Source: Monarcha castaneiventris obscurior (taxonomy: Eukaryota; Chordata; Aves; Passeriformes; Monarchidae). Taken from it: a stretch of 64,000 bases of DNA. The notes below the pieces were generated by a model. That model saw nothing but the letters and a program-made list of their open reading frames with translations. It ran no database searches and was not told the DNA's origin. A program made the position numbers and the translations under genes. Each line of letters begins with the position of its first letter. The stretch's first letter is position 1. The stretch lies in contig JAMPIT010000230.1 of the NCBI GenBank assembly GCA_026261815.1, forward strand, positions 35,672,501 through 35,736,500, read 5' to 3'. Positions 1 through 10,800 of the stretch are shown piece after piece.

Positions 1-230
1 ACAGGTGGTTACACCTCCATATTTCTCCTCCGTGGCTTAATTTATATATGTTCTCTGGTTCACTAGAAGGAATGGGTAACTTCGTATTAACTTTATGGCT
101 GCTTCACTCTAAAGATTCATGGACCATTTTTATGGGTTTGGTGGGGTTTTTTGTTGGGTTTTTTCTTTTTTTTAATAGGGAGGAACAGAATTCATATATG
201 TCCATCCAGATGAAAGATGTTAGAAAAAGT
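1..230. other. Unique non-coding sequence, left edge
   Basis: No gene, repeat or RNA is recognised. A 61-codon frame from about 48 to 233 is open, but it is hydrophobic and T-run driven (poly-Phe/Gly), has no family resemblance and is treated as chance. Confidence 0.5.
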
Positions 231-790
231 TAAAAGGCAGTAAAAGAAAGTAACAGAGAATGAATGGCTAGGTTTTGAAGAAGGTTATTTCAAATGGAGG
301 CTGAACATGGAAAATCCTCAAGAGCATGAAAGGTACAAATGCTGATCAAAACTAAGCTCGAGTAGGAAGAGAGAATTGGAATTGAGAGACTTCACAAATG
401 GGGAAAAGTCTCACAGAAAAACTGAGTTTCTTCCTAAAGCACTTGATAGCTCACTCTTACCGAGTGTGAGTAGAAAGAGGGGAAGCTGATTGCTGAGCTC
501 AAGCCAAAGAGGCAGACATAGGAGTAGAAAAAGGAACCCTAGCACTCTGGTGTAAAGGGAAAGAACAAGTTGACATGATAGGCTGCAGAAAAAGCAAGCA
601 GCAGAAAGGCAAGCAGAATGAAAACTTTAATTTGGAGACACAGAGTTTTGCAAGATTGAAGAGATAGTGCTGCATTAGATAAGGTAAATTGAATGGAGAA
701 AAGAGGGGAGGTGGAGAAAAAGGCACATAGGGGAGTCTGTGTAAAGAAGATGGGGAAAATCAAAGCCTGCCTCTTTCCTGAGGAGTAAAG
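231..790. other. Purine-rich strand-asymmetric tract
   Basis: The plus strand is strongly enriched in A and G for about 550 bp, with many gaaag, agaga and aagaaag words, and it runs into a pentanucleotide (TAAAA)n array. No coding frame on the plus strand survives. The minus-strand open frames here (roughly 499 to 863) are low-complexity Phe/Leu/Tyr-rich shadows of the purine bias. It could be a decayed retroposed sequence with its A-rich tail, or simply a polypurine region; I cannot tell which. Confidence 0.45.
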
Positions 791-794
791 GCAT

Positions 795-827
795 ATAAAA
801 TAAAATAAAATAAAATAAAATAAAATA
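795..827 (+). repeat. (TAAAA)n microsatellite
   Basis: About six and a half uninterrupted copies of the pentamer taaaa. Arrays of this kind often grow from the A-rich tail of a retroposed sequence; the purine-rich tract immediately upstream fits that idea but does not prove it. Confidence 0.95.
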
Positions 828-1385
828 ACGCAAAAAAACCCAACCATAAACCAGCATTTTCATTTTTTGAGTTGAAGTGATGCTGAGACATTATCAAAGT
901 TTGTTTTTGTTGCTTTGATGAAGTGCAGGGTTAATCTGTACATGGCACTGTTTCTTACAGTGATAAGAATAGTGCACCCAGGTAGTTCTGCTTCACCAAG
1001 AGAGAGTGGGAATTCTGGGTTATGGACCTTGCTGACTTGATGATGAATATTTTTACTAGTACTGTTTTATTCAAAACAGTTTCCCACTGTACTCATTCAG
1101 TCTATGCATGCTTTAATATTAAGGAGTATTAAATAGCTTATTCAAGTAAATATCATATTCAGGAAACAAAGTACTTAAATCATCACAATTAATTAATTAA
1201 TTTGGTTTATTTATGTGTTCTGCTCATTTGCAATGGTTTAAATGGGCATCCTTAGTTTATCATGCACACGAATACACAGGTAAAGAGAAAAAGAAGTGAA
1301 AAAAGCTTCAGTAAGAAAACAAAATTTACTTTATGATTTAACGCTAATCAACCATTGCTAATGTGCTATAAAATAGTACTTAAGG
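828..1385. other. AT-rich unique non-coding sequence
   Basis: No gene or interspersed repeat is seen. The only local structure is a short aattaattaatt run near 1190-1202. Confidence 0.5.
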
Positions 1386-1389
1386 TAGA

Positions 1390-1640
1390 TACTGATTTCC
1401 ATTATTAAACTTAATGGCCTTTGTTGCCTCATCTGCCTTATTCCAATATATTAAGCATGCAGACCCCATAATTTAATTATCACCTGTTAATATTGGTTCT
1501 AAATTCATTTTTGTGCTTTTGGGCTGAAGCTGCAATGATGAGCCAATTAAAAACCATTATCTGGCTGCTCAAAGCATCACATTTGTAGTTATGCTCAGTA
1601 GTACATGATTCTACAGGGACTTTCAAGATGGAACATGCTG
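1390..1640. promoter_or_regulatory. Candidate conserved non-coding element
   Basis: The block is AT-rich but not low-complexity, and it is dense in transcription-factor words. A TAATTA homeodomain core at 1474-1479 is followed directly by an E-box CACCTG at 1481-1486, with CCAAT at 1543-1547. It lacks simple repeats and transposon similarity. This texture is typical of vertebrate developmental enhancers, but conservation cannot be seen in a single genome, so the call is inference. Confidence 0.27.
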
Positions 1641-1999
1641 CCCTAATGCCTTTAGGGATTAGCCAAACAAAAGAAAAAATGTAAAGGAAATTTTAAATAT
1701 TTTCTCTCCTGCAGGATTTTAATTTTCAGATCTCTTGCTTTGCTGTACATCACAGCTTTCCTTGCAGCTAATTTGCATAGCTGTAAAAGTGTAGCGTGTA
1801 GTTGAATTACATGAGAGACTCCTGAGACCCTGGGTTTTCTTTAAATCCCAGAGGAGGAATTTGGTTCAAGAATGTACATAAGGTACTAATTGCAAGGATT
1901 GTGTTAGATAGCTACTGTTTGAATGAGACTGCTGAACTAATAAAATACAGCACATCATAACCTTGGAGATTTGATAATGAAGAAAGGAGCATTTAATTT
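1641..1999. other. Unique non-coding sequence
   Basis: Nothing recognisable; no open frame of note and no repeat. Confidence 0.5.
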
Positions 2000-2230
2000 A
2001 TGTAGATGTTCGCAAAGCAACCTGAAAGAACAATAGCCACCCATTGTATCACCTCCATTACATTGTTTATTAATACGAGTGACTCCTTTCCTCTTGTGTT
2101 ACCAGCTTGTTGCTGACATGGAATTTCAAGTGCAGGTGTTCCAAGCTGATCGAAATTTGTGCTTTAATAATGGCTGACTGAGAAATCGCTGATGTAGATG
2201 ATGCACCATGGAATTTGTTAGAAGGGTAGC
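2000..2230. promoter_or_regulatory. Possible conserved non-coding element
   Basis: A mixed-composition block without repeats. It contains cacctcc, acgagtgactcc and ctttaataatggctgac words and ends just before the (TG)n array. It resembles conserved non-coding sequence in texture only. No gene is present. Confidence 0.2.
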
Positions 2231-2252
2231 TGCATTTCACTTACAAACGTAT

Positions 2253-2275
2253 TGTGTGTGTGTGTGTGTGTGTGT
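2253..2275 (+). repeat. (TG)n microsatellite
   Basis: An uninterrupted TG dinucleotide run of about eleven and a half copies, the longest dinucleotide array in the window. Confidence 0.95.
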
Positions 2276-2382
2276 CAGTCTGTAGCACTGCATTATAAAC
2301 TTTGGAGCTCTTTGAGTAGTATGGATATGTAGTAGTTCAGTGCAGAATAGAAACTACACTATGTGATCTACTGTAGCTGTAT

Positions 2383-3050
2383 TCATAGAATTGCAGAACA
2401 CTGAGTGGAAAGAGACCTCAAGGCTCATCGGGTCCAGCCTTTCTTGGCAAAAGCACAGTCTAGACAAGATGTCCCAGCACTTTGTTCACCTGAATCTTAA
2501 AATTGTCCAGTGTTGGGGAACTCACCCTTTATTCCCTGGAGAGATTATTGCAATGGCTGATTGTTCTCATTGTGAAAAGTTTTCCTCTTGTAATTGGAAT
2601 CTCCCCTTGTCTTTTCAAAGTGACTCCTTGTAAAAAGGACTTCTCCATCTTCTTTGTAGCCGCCCTTTAAATACTGGAACATGGTGATAAGGTCTCCCCA
2701 AAGCCTCCTTTTCTCAAAAAGTACAGTTCTCTCAGTCTTTCATCATATGGCAGCCTGCCCAGTCCTTTGCTCAATTGTGGCCTTTCACTGGACCCTTTCC
2801 AGCCTGTCCACATCGCTTTTGTATAGCAGGGACCAAAACTGAACACAGAATTTCAGGTGTGGCCTGACAAGTGCTGAGTGGAGTGGGATAACCACTTCTT
2901 TGTTTCTGCTGGTGATGCTCTTGCAGATGCAGCCCAGCATCCTGTGGGCTCTCTGCTGCAGCAGCCCACTGTCCACTCAGACTGAGCTTGTCCACCAGCA
3001 CCCCCAGGCCCTTTTCCACAGAGCTGCTCCCTGGCCTGGTAGATCCCTGT
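2383..3050 (-). mobile_element. CR1: CR1 LINE, 5'-truncated, minus strand
   Basis: Read on the minus strand this is the 3' part of a CR1 non-LTR retrotransposon. The 3' terminus is at the low coordinate, where the plus strand reads tcatagaattgcag, the degraded CR1 terminal octamers. It continues through the ORF2 C-terminal region (ggtctccccaaagcctcc, tctctcagtcttt) into the reverse-transcriptase thumb region (gcagcccagcatcctgtggg, caccagcacccccaggccc) and then stops abruptly near 3040, the usual 5' truncation. Substitutions and small indels are numerous, so it is not young. Lack of target-site duplications is normal for CR1. Confidence 0.93.
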
Positions 3051-3097
3051 GTTCTCTGGTTTGTTTTGTGGTTTTGTATTGTGCTGCATAAACACAA
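2785..3097 (-). pseudogene. CR1 ORF2 remnant (RT thumb region), frameshifted
   Basis: Two overlapping minus-strand frames together carry the post-palm part of the CR1 ORF2 polyprotein. One shows EKGLGVLVDKLSL, matching the conserved EKDLGVLVDE-type motif; the other shows LGCICKSITSRNKEVVIPLH and SALVRPHLKFCVQFWS, matching the CR1 block ending in VRPHLEYC and LERVQ. The motif switches frame near 2975, so there is at least one frameshift. No endonuclease or catalytic palm domain is present because the copy is 5'-truncated. The upper 45 bp or so of the open frame probably lie outside the element. It cannot encode an active protein. Confidence 0.85.
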
Positions 3098-3291
3098 GAG
3101 TTTTCAGAGGACGCAGAGAATCTTCCTTTGCAGAGAAATACTCTCTTCTGGAGCACAGCTGACCTAGGAGATCTTTTAGCGGTCTTGCTTGCCTGTGGTA
3201 TAATGAGAGGCTGTCCTTGTGCTTCAATTTGTTTGGAGCACCCCTGTCTTAGGGACTTCAACTTGATTCTTCTTGGACCAATTCCTCAAGT
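3051..3291. other. Unique non-coding flank of CR1
   Basis: Open frames run across this stretch on both strands but match nothing beyond the CR1 end. No repeat was recognised. Confidence 0.4.
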
Positions 3292-3329
3292 GGATGAAAC
3301 ACCATTCCTTGGATGAAACATCATTCCTT
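3292..3329 (+). repeat. 19-bp tandem duplication
   Basis: Two head-to-tail copies of the unit ggatgaaacaccattcctt, differing at one position (c/t). It probably arose by replication slippage or repair synthesis. Confidence 0.9.
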
Positions 3330-6300
3330 GGACCACTGCAGCGGTCCCTGGCATCTCTATGGAAACATCCTGCCACTAGCCACTTAAAACTAACAGAAAG
3401 TGAAATTACAGCTGAACATACTTAGCCATGTTTTAGTTGAACTTGGTGCTTTTTGAGGGAACAGAAAGCTGCCAAAGGAAAAGCTAGCCACAGATGAAGT
3501 CGACGAGAATTCCCCAGCTGATAAATAGGTGCATGTTTGGGTGCTGGTTTGTTTTGGTTTGGTTACTTTCTGCTTATAATGTTTTCACTATTTTATTATG
3601 GGCATGTGTTCTTTTGTCAGTGAGAGCTATTAGGAACAGAACAGGAACCCTGCTGTGCCTTAAAATTAAAACAGGAAAAAAAGCTCAGGCAGGAGAAGAA
3701 AAAAAATAAGCACAGATAATAAATAAATGTAAATTAAGTTAGCAGGGCTAAGTAGTTTTGACCACAAATGGCAAAATAAATACAGCTTATCATTCTTAGA
3801 AATTCTTCTGCTTCTTTGAGTTGGCTTGGATAACTGTAAGCTGTATATTGTATTTTTCTCAGTAAATGAGATGTTCACTCTTTTTCTGCCTCCCTGTGTG
3901 GTCACTAGTCTGTTTTTTCAAGTTTCAGGAAAAGCAACAGGTCAGCAGAGCTGCTGTTGAGCTTTTCTCACCACATCTCCCCCCACCCTTTTGCCTAGGG
4001 AAGGTCTGCAGGACAAACTTGAAAAAATCAAGTTCATTTGTCCCATATTCAATATCCAGCCAATCTGTGCACACACATTTGGGAACTCCTGCCCAAGATT
4101 ATTTGGAGGAAAACTGAACAAAAGATGGAAGGTGTGAGCTGGGTAGGTTGAGGACTAGTGAAGACCTGCTGACAGTATTGGATTGAAGCAGGGGGCAGTT
4201 GTAGAGGACATCTACATCTGACAGGACATTAGATTATAGTGGCAACAATTTTGGAGGATATAAGACATGTCAGGAAGAGGCAAATTTTCTTTATATTCAT
4301 TGTTCACATAATATTTGGGGTTTGAGTAGTTTTAAATGTAAAGGGATCCTTTAATGTAGATTGTAACCTGTAAAACAACTTTGAGGTTACTGAATTTCGT
4401 GAAAGAAACTCTGGCTTGCCTGAAGAGACAGAGTAATTTTTCTTGTAAGTAAGCTGAACACTATTAGTGTTTTCATCAATCACTGTGTCAAGTGAATGTA
4501 TTTCATGTTTGTATTAGTAAGTTGCCAAGACAGTGTGGCAAAAGTGCAATGATTCTAGGATATCACTTGACCCTTGCAATTGCAAAGTAATTTGGAGTTC
4601 AGAGTGAATCTCTGCTACTGTGAGTTCACAGTTTCATTCTTTATATGTGGGCATGTATTTAACATGATCCTGTAGTTTCCTTAGTTAAGCAAATCTAACA
4701 ATGTCAATCCTATTTTGTCCAATGTAACAATTTGATCTCATTAGGTACAAATAAAACTAATTCTTCAGAATCACAGTTCTCTACAACCCTATGTGTATTA
4801 GGAAACTTCACCATGTACAGATTTCTAAGTATATAAAAATAATTATATGTGGCACTGGATTGTGTACACAAACTAGCTGATATGATTTGCCTTCTTTTTT
4901 AAGAGACACGTGCCTTTAGCTGAGATAGTCATTGAAGGCTTCATCTATGAAGACATTGCATATTATTTAGTTATATTTTTAACATTTGCTTAATAATTTA
5001 GTATTTTGCAATATTTTGCTATTTTCTGATGAATGGAAGCATCAGTCCACCAGTAAGAGAGTCACAGGCTGTGTATATGCAGTTCTGTTTTGGGTAAAGC
5101 TCCGAATGTTCCTGCCTTCAAAGAGTGTTCTGAAGCTCTGTGATGTGACTTTACATTCTGGAGGTACTGACTTTGGAGGTACTATTCTGGGCTTTGCCTG
5201 AATAGCTTCACTTCATATTTATAACAGGAATCAAAGTGTTTTGTGCTGTATGAAAAATGCTGTATCTTCTTCTAACAAAGAGGAATTACTCTTTGAGTAG
5301 AGATTAATTTTGTTGAAAATTTACATTTGAATTAAGAACTCTAGCTTTTGTGTCATTATTTACTTTATTCTGGCAGGCCTTAATAATGAGATAACAAGCT
5401 CTTTCCATAGAGTTAAAATCAGAGTGTTTCCAACGTGCTGTTTTAGAAGGAATTATATTGTTGTTACACTAAATTATTGAGTGCTTATCTTCTCCTGTTG
5501 TGTTCATGTAAGTGTTGTACAGACAGCTCAACAGTTTGAACAACTCTATTTGTAGAGAAATGTGTCTTGAGAAATTGCTTAGGCTGCCATGAATCTTCTT
5601 CCACACGAGGAGGTGGTTCCCTAATGGTGTCTGAATTTGATCATTGACTAACATGCCTTTTAAACATTGTGATGGTAACTCTTCACTTCTTTAAATAGTT
5701 AGAAGGTTCAGTCAATATTATGGAAATGCCCATTTAGAAATCTTACTATTATAGGAGGTCATGAGGCTTCTTTTTCCCTCCCAAATTATTGCTCCTAACT
5801 CAACAACTTTCCCCATTCAAGAATTGTGTGAAACTATTTCTATCTTGAGATACCATATTTTATCTGGAGCAACTTTTATATGGCAGGAACATAGAAAACC
5901 ACAGAAAACCATGCTAGTGAGACAAAACCAAATAGTACTGGAAATTGGCATTCATCAGACTTTAATTATATATGTATTGCTTAGCTTGGATTATGAGAGA
6001 TAGTAAGTGCCTTTGCTGTAACTGCTTAAGCTAGAGTAAATGGATGATAATGATTTAATATGGAATCATTGATTATCATATATTATACTGAGAGACTTTT
6101 TTTTCCTCTCACTTTTGGTTTATTTAGTGGCTTTATTTAGTAAAAATAGAGAATAAATATCCAGAGGTCATTGTTCTAGCTATTAGCATTCTCTGTTGTA
6201 TAGGTTAAGATGACTTCTTTTTTATGGTCTTAATTTTTCTTGAGATGGGCTGGCTGCTTCAAACGAGATATCAGATTTAAAAGCCAAACATGCCCGCTGG

Positions 6301-6560
6301 ATGCAGAGCACTTCCAACTTGTTCTCCTTAGACACAGATAGCTTGTGACATCAAATGTGATCTTGAACTGCATCACCATAATTCTGCTGTGGGTACTGAA
6401 AATATGGCTGGGCAATTGTGCCTCATTAAGGTTTTGCAGTTGGCTGTTTTGAAGTATAAATATCAGAATGAAAAATTCTGTTTAAAATAAATTCAATCTC
6501 TGTATGGCCTGTGCTACTTGTATCTGCAGTCAGCTCTTCACAGACATGACAGTCTTTCAG
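3330..6560. other. Unique AT-rich non-coding sequence
   Basis: About 3.2 kb without recognisable genes, RNAs or interspersed repeats. The open frames are short (up to about 83 codons) and featureless. One small imperfect direct repeat of tggaggtact occurs at 5159-5168 and 5175-5184. Confidence 0.5.
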
Positions 6561-6565
6561 CTAAG

Positions 6566-7480
6566 CCCATAGAAACACTGTATTTTAAGTAACTTTAGAG
6601 GTCATGTTGTGCAACATCATACAGTCTTTGTCATAGACTGGTTAGGTTTCACCCATTTCCACCCAGATTTTTCTACCCCAGTCTCTCCTTTCAGAATGTT
6701 GTTGTAGGGCCACATTCCTGTAATGATGATTACAAACCATCTCTGAGTTTCCATCCTTAATTTATTCATAACCAGTTTCTATCCATTTGTTCTAACACAA
6801 ACATTCTCTCATAGATTTAGCAAATCTTTTGTCCCCAGTGCTTTTGCTGCAAGCAATCATCTTTCTTCCTGGGCTGCATTTTTCAGCATGAAAAAAACAA
6901 GCCCCTTCAGTGTCCTCCTATAAGATAGGTTTATGCTTGATCTCTGTAACAGTCCTGTTCAGCACCTATTCAAATTTTAAGTCTCTTTTTTTGAACATGG
7001 GTAACGGAAATGATACAAAATATTTCAGATGAGGTCTCAGTACAGGCTATACAATGGCATGAATACTCCCTGTTCTTTATGAAAATACCTTGCCTTGCCC
7101 TTTTCATGGTCAGATTCAATTAAGTGGCTCATAGTCATCCTGTGACTGACTAAAATAGGCTGCTGTTTCCAACTAATGAGCTCCCAGTATATACCAGGAA
7201 TTCTTGCTATTAGTCCCATGTGCCCTTTGGACTGTTACTTTCAACCCAGTTCTGTTTCTAAGGTCTTCAAGATCATGCATTTCTTCCCATAGGACATTCA
7301 AATGCTCCTTCTCTAGGAAGACTCTGCCTACTGACTTTGTATCCTCAGGAAAATGTATTAGTGCATCTTTATTTTTATCCTAAAGTCATTACCTAGAACA
7401 TTAAATAAAGCAAGTCCCAAACTATAAACCCAGTATTTTTGGACGAGATTAGTCACCTTCATGAGGTAATGGTAGTAAGT
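6566..7480 (-). mobile_element. CR1: Ancient CR1 (amniote-type) LINE fossil, minus strand
   Basis: This old, heavily mutated CR1 copy is identified by its order of landmarks. The 3' end at the low coordinate reads catagaaac followed by a degenerate tttagaggtcatgttg block, equivalent to the CR1 terminus. Read on the minus strand from high to low coordinates come the reverse-transcriptase palm (SLGLALFNVLGNDF, about 7423-7382), then a YADD-box relic in another frame (HFPEDTK, about 7355-7335), then DNA matching the CR1 wording for the VRPHLEYC block (gagacctcatctgaaatatt) and the late ORF2 stretch (agaacaaatggatagaaact). Frames switch repeatedly and stops are frequent. Its decay is far beyond that of the other avian CR1 copies here, suggesting an insertion that may predate modern birds. 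This matches the family of CR1-like elements known from turtles, crocodilians and early amniotes. Confidence 0.82.
7326..7423 (-). pseudogene. Relic of CR1 reverse-transcriptase palm
   Basis: Minus-strand translation gives SLGLALFNVLGNDF (7423-7382), the counterpart of the conserved SVLGPLLFNIFINDL segment. After a frame change it gives HFPEDTKSVG (7355-7326), the counterpart of the FADDTKL catalytic box. The A-D-D catalytic signature has become P-E-D, and a frameshift plus stop codons separate the two motifs, so the enzyme is dead. Confidence 0.75.
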
Positions 7481-7604
7481 GGCTCCTAAAGGGTGATTAT
7501 TTTTTTTTAATAGATATAATATGCATCACTGTGAATCAGTTTTTCATGTTACCTCAGAGCTCAGTGTTTTATACCCAAATACTCACTACTTGAAACTTAA
7601 AAGC

Positions 7605-7815
7605 CAGTGTTTCAGAAATTGCAAGGTCACGTCTGATACAAAGGCCGTCTTCTCTAAGGGCCCAGCAATCTGTCCATATTTTCACCAAACACCACGCAGG
7701 TTAGATAAATGGGCCTCTGTGGATGCAGCATTTGGCAGATTAGATGCCTGTTATCTGTTCTCTCCACCCGCTAACATATTGCTAATTAGGTTTGAGAGTG
7801 AGGTGAAATGATTCA
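7605..7815. promoter_or_regulatory. Candidate conserved non-coding element with homeobox, GATA and nuclear-receptor words
   Basis: This compact block lies just beyond the ancient CR1 5' end. It contains an AGGTCA nuclear-receptor half-site (7624-7629), AGATAA (7703-7708) and TTATCT (7751-7756) GATA-type words, and ctaattag (7782-7789), a homeodomain core. It is balanced in composition, retains several CpGs (cacgtc, ccgtct, cacgcag, cccgct) and has no repeat similarity. An open frame of 96 codons spans it but has no domain and begins outside. Enhancer function is inferred from texture only. Confidence 0.33.
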
Positions 7816-10800
7816 TCTTAGCAGAACAGTGAGTGTCTTTAGTAAATCCTTACTCTACTTCAAATCCAATCCACTCGAGAGAGAAAAGAAAATAGAAAGT
7901 GAGAAATGCTTCTGGGGTTGTACATGTATTTTTTATGTTTGTTTCTTCCCTGCCCTTATCTCTAAAAAGTCCTTAGATTATCATTAAGTCAGTGAATATG
8001 AGACATTCATGTCAATTAGTGGTAAATGTAGAATAAATTCAGATAACCATACACTGAAAATGTGAACAAAGAAGTACTTGGGATAATTCTTTTGTGCGTT
8101 TGTGTAAATAAAGTGGTGAGACGGGTGGTTTGTCTTTATGCAGTACAGAAGACAACTACACAATGGGTAGAAAACAGAAGTGCACAGAAGATGATAAAAC
8201 TGACATTCATGATCTTCCAAGCACTTGTTTTTTTAATTTGATTAGGACTCCTTGAACGCTGGGTGGTTCTTTTTTTGTTTACTTTTGCCTATATACCAAG
8301 TTCTTTAGTAGCATCTCCTGCGGCAGTTCCTCTTGCCTTATTTCTCTGCAGCCACACTGGTGATGAGTATGTCATATCTAATGATCTGCAGTATTCCAGG
8401 CTCTTTTTCCCCCGAAATAGTCTGGCAGGGGATCTTTCCAAACATGTCCTGCAGTTTAAGTTAAGAATTGTTCCTCAAACCATGCTATATGTACGTATTT
8501 CAAGGCTGGTGTTTATATAAATGCCTATAGCATTTGTTGTAAGGGATCCCATCCTGCTGTAGGATATTGCAGAGCAACATAAGCAAAGTAAGTAATTACA
8601 GTACTCGCCTGAGATGTGAATGGTTGGATTATACAGATATTACATTTATATTCAACTAGGAGAACAGTGAGATTGATATATTGTTCCTCACGTGCATAAT
8701 ACAGTATGTGCCATAACACTTAAAAATGCTCTGTAATTGCTTTAGTCCTTTGTTGATGTCTAAATGGCATATTTGTATGCATCTGTGTAAGTGCCTCGTA
8801 GAATTTAACAAGTTGAAGAAACATGTGACTAAATTAGCAACATTAATCTTTTCATGGAAAAAATATGTCTGTTCTGTGGATGTACAACCTCTGATGTTTA
8901 TTGATGCAAGAGGAGAAGTTGTTAGATAAGTGCCCCTTGGTCTGTAGCTTCACTGGGTAAGTATTGTCTGAATATTAAGCTGCCAGGTTGTGCTTGTCTC
9001 ACATTGAGAAAAACGGCAACATTCTTGCTGTCGGGTTTGAGCTGCTTGGATCCAGCTGATGGTTTTTTCTTTATTCAGCTATGTGCAAGGAGCAAAAAAT
9101 GTGTCCTGCTCTGATCTGCTTTCATAAAGAGAAGGGGAAAGAGATCTGTGAGCTTCTTCCTATTTGAGCAATTACTGCAAAGAGTGGGGAGGAAAAAGGT
9201 GATTCTCTCCATCTTGGGTAGCTTTGTGTCCTTGTGAAAGAAAGATGCTGCAGAGGTTGGGAGTGGTTCCTCCTCAAATTGCATTTTGCTGTGGCAATTT
9301 CAGTCCTGGAGTAATAGACCACTGACATCACAAGACCACGCAGTGTATATATCCCCATGAAGCTACTTGGATTAATTTGAGGAGAATGACACTGGCAGCT
9401 GCCACCTTTTAAAGATACTTCTGAAGGTGTGGAAGGGGATTGGAAGTGCTTTCTCGGATCTCTGGATCACGAAGGTAAAAAATGCAGCAAGGGGAGTCAG
9501 GGTTAATTAAAACAGTCTGAAAACCAGCAATTGCTTATGGGTCTGTTAATCATGCAAGAGCTGCTGTGAGACTCTTGATGTCTAAGGCAGGAAGAGTGGC
9601 CAAGGATGTCTTTGCAGCTGATAGAGCAATCGTCTGCTCTTCTTTGAAAAAGCAGACTTCCTTAAGCAGTTAATCTGCACAGGAAATCATGGAAAAGCCA
9701 GCTTAATAGTTGAAACTTATCTTGAGCTATAGGTTGAAACCTAATTGGGTTTTTTTTAAATTTAATCTCCTGGCTCATGTAAGGCCCCCTACTTGTGGTC
9801 TACTTGGATTCTCTAAAGCATTGAGCTTTGGAACTAGCATCCAGGAAGCTGTAGTCTTGGACTTTTTGTAGATTTGTGTAAACGTAAATGCATGGAATGC
9901 AGCTTCCTTGTAAATGAGAGACAAAACCATATTTGGTCATTTACATGAAAATAGTCCTAAACTTGAACTTTAGGATGAAACTTGTAGTGTTTATACCCTG
10001 ACATGCAGGGAATGCAACCACTCAAAAATGTTTGATGCAGAAGTTAATACAGTGGGAAATCTCATTGGGAATCTGTAATTTCACACCCAAACAAAAAATG
10101 TTAGTTGGAGAAGAGTTTAGGAAGGCAGAGAAGGAGAAGCTTGAAATGCAAGTTTTCAGATTCTTTTGTTTTCTTTTTATTTCCTTTCATTTTTTCTTGA
10201 AAAATTTCAAACATTTTCAAAAATGCCCTCATGAATTTGTAAGAAAAGCAAAAAATGAAGGAGTATATGTATAAAAGAGTAAAAAGAACTGGTATTATTT
10301 TCATCCCTTTAGAGGGAGAAATGCATCCAGATGCAGGAAGTGCTCATGCAGTTTCCTTTATGGCCTGAGCAGGCTTGAATCTGCATTTTCCTGTTCCTGT
10401 GAAGATGTCTGGGGAAATCCTGTGCTGTGGCATATTCCAGGGAGGTGCACTCTTGCTGTGTCCTTGGGGAACTGCTTGAATTTGTATTAATAATCACTCC
10501 TTGATTGGAGCAGGAAATGGAGCTTGGGCATTTCAGGGCTGTGTTTGTGTAAATTGGCTTGGGGGGCGGAAGAACAGTTCTTGTTCTTTCCCTCTTTCCT
10601 CTATCAGGAACTTTATTACCTCACAGGAATTTCTATTTCCACACAGGGAGCTCAAGAAGAAAATTCTTTGGTGTCAGATTATAACTGAATACAGATCTCG
10701 TTTAATCTTTCATTTCAAATTTAAGACAATTCATAGAACCTCTCTCCAAATCTTTGTCACAGCACTCTGTTGATAAAGAGAGAAAGTAGAAATTCTCAAA

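Noticed and set aside
3061..3316. Extension of the 2.4-kb CR1 or a second element (LRDFNLILLGP resembles a retroelement endonuclease GDFN word)
   Set aside because: Only a four-residue resemblance, on the opposite strand to the CR1, with no supporting motifs around it.
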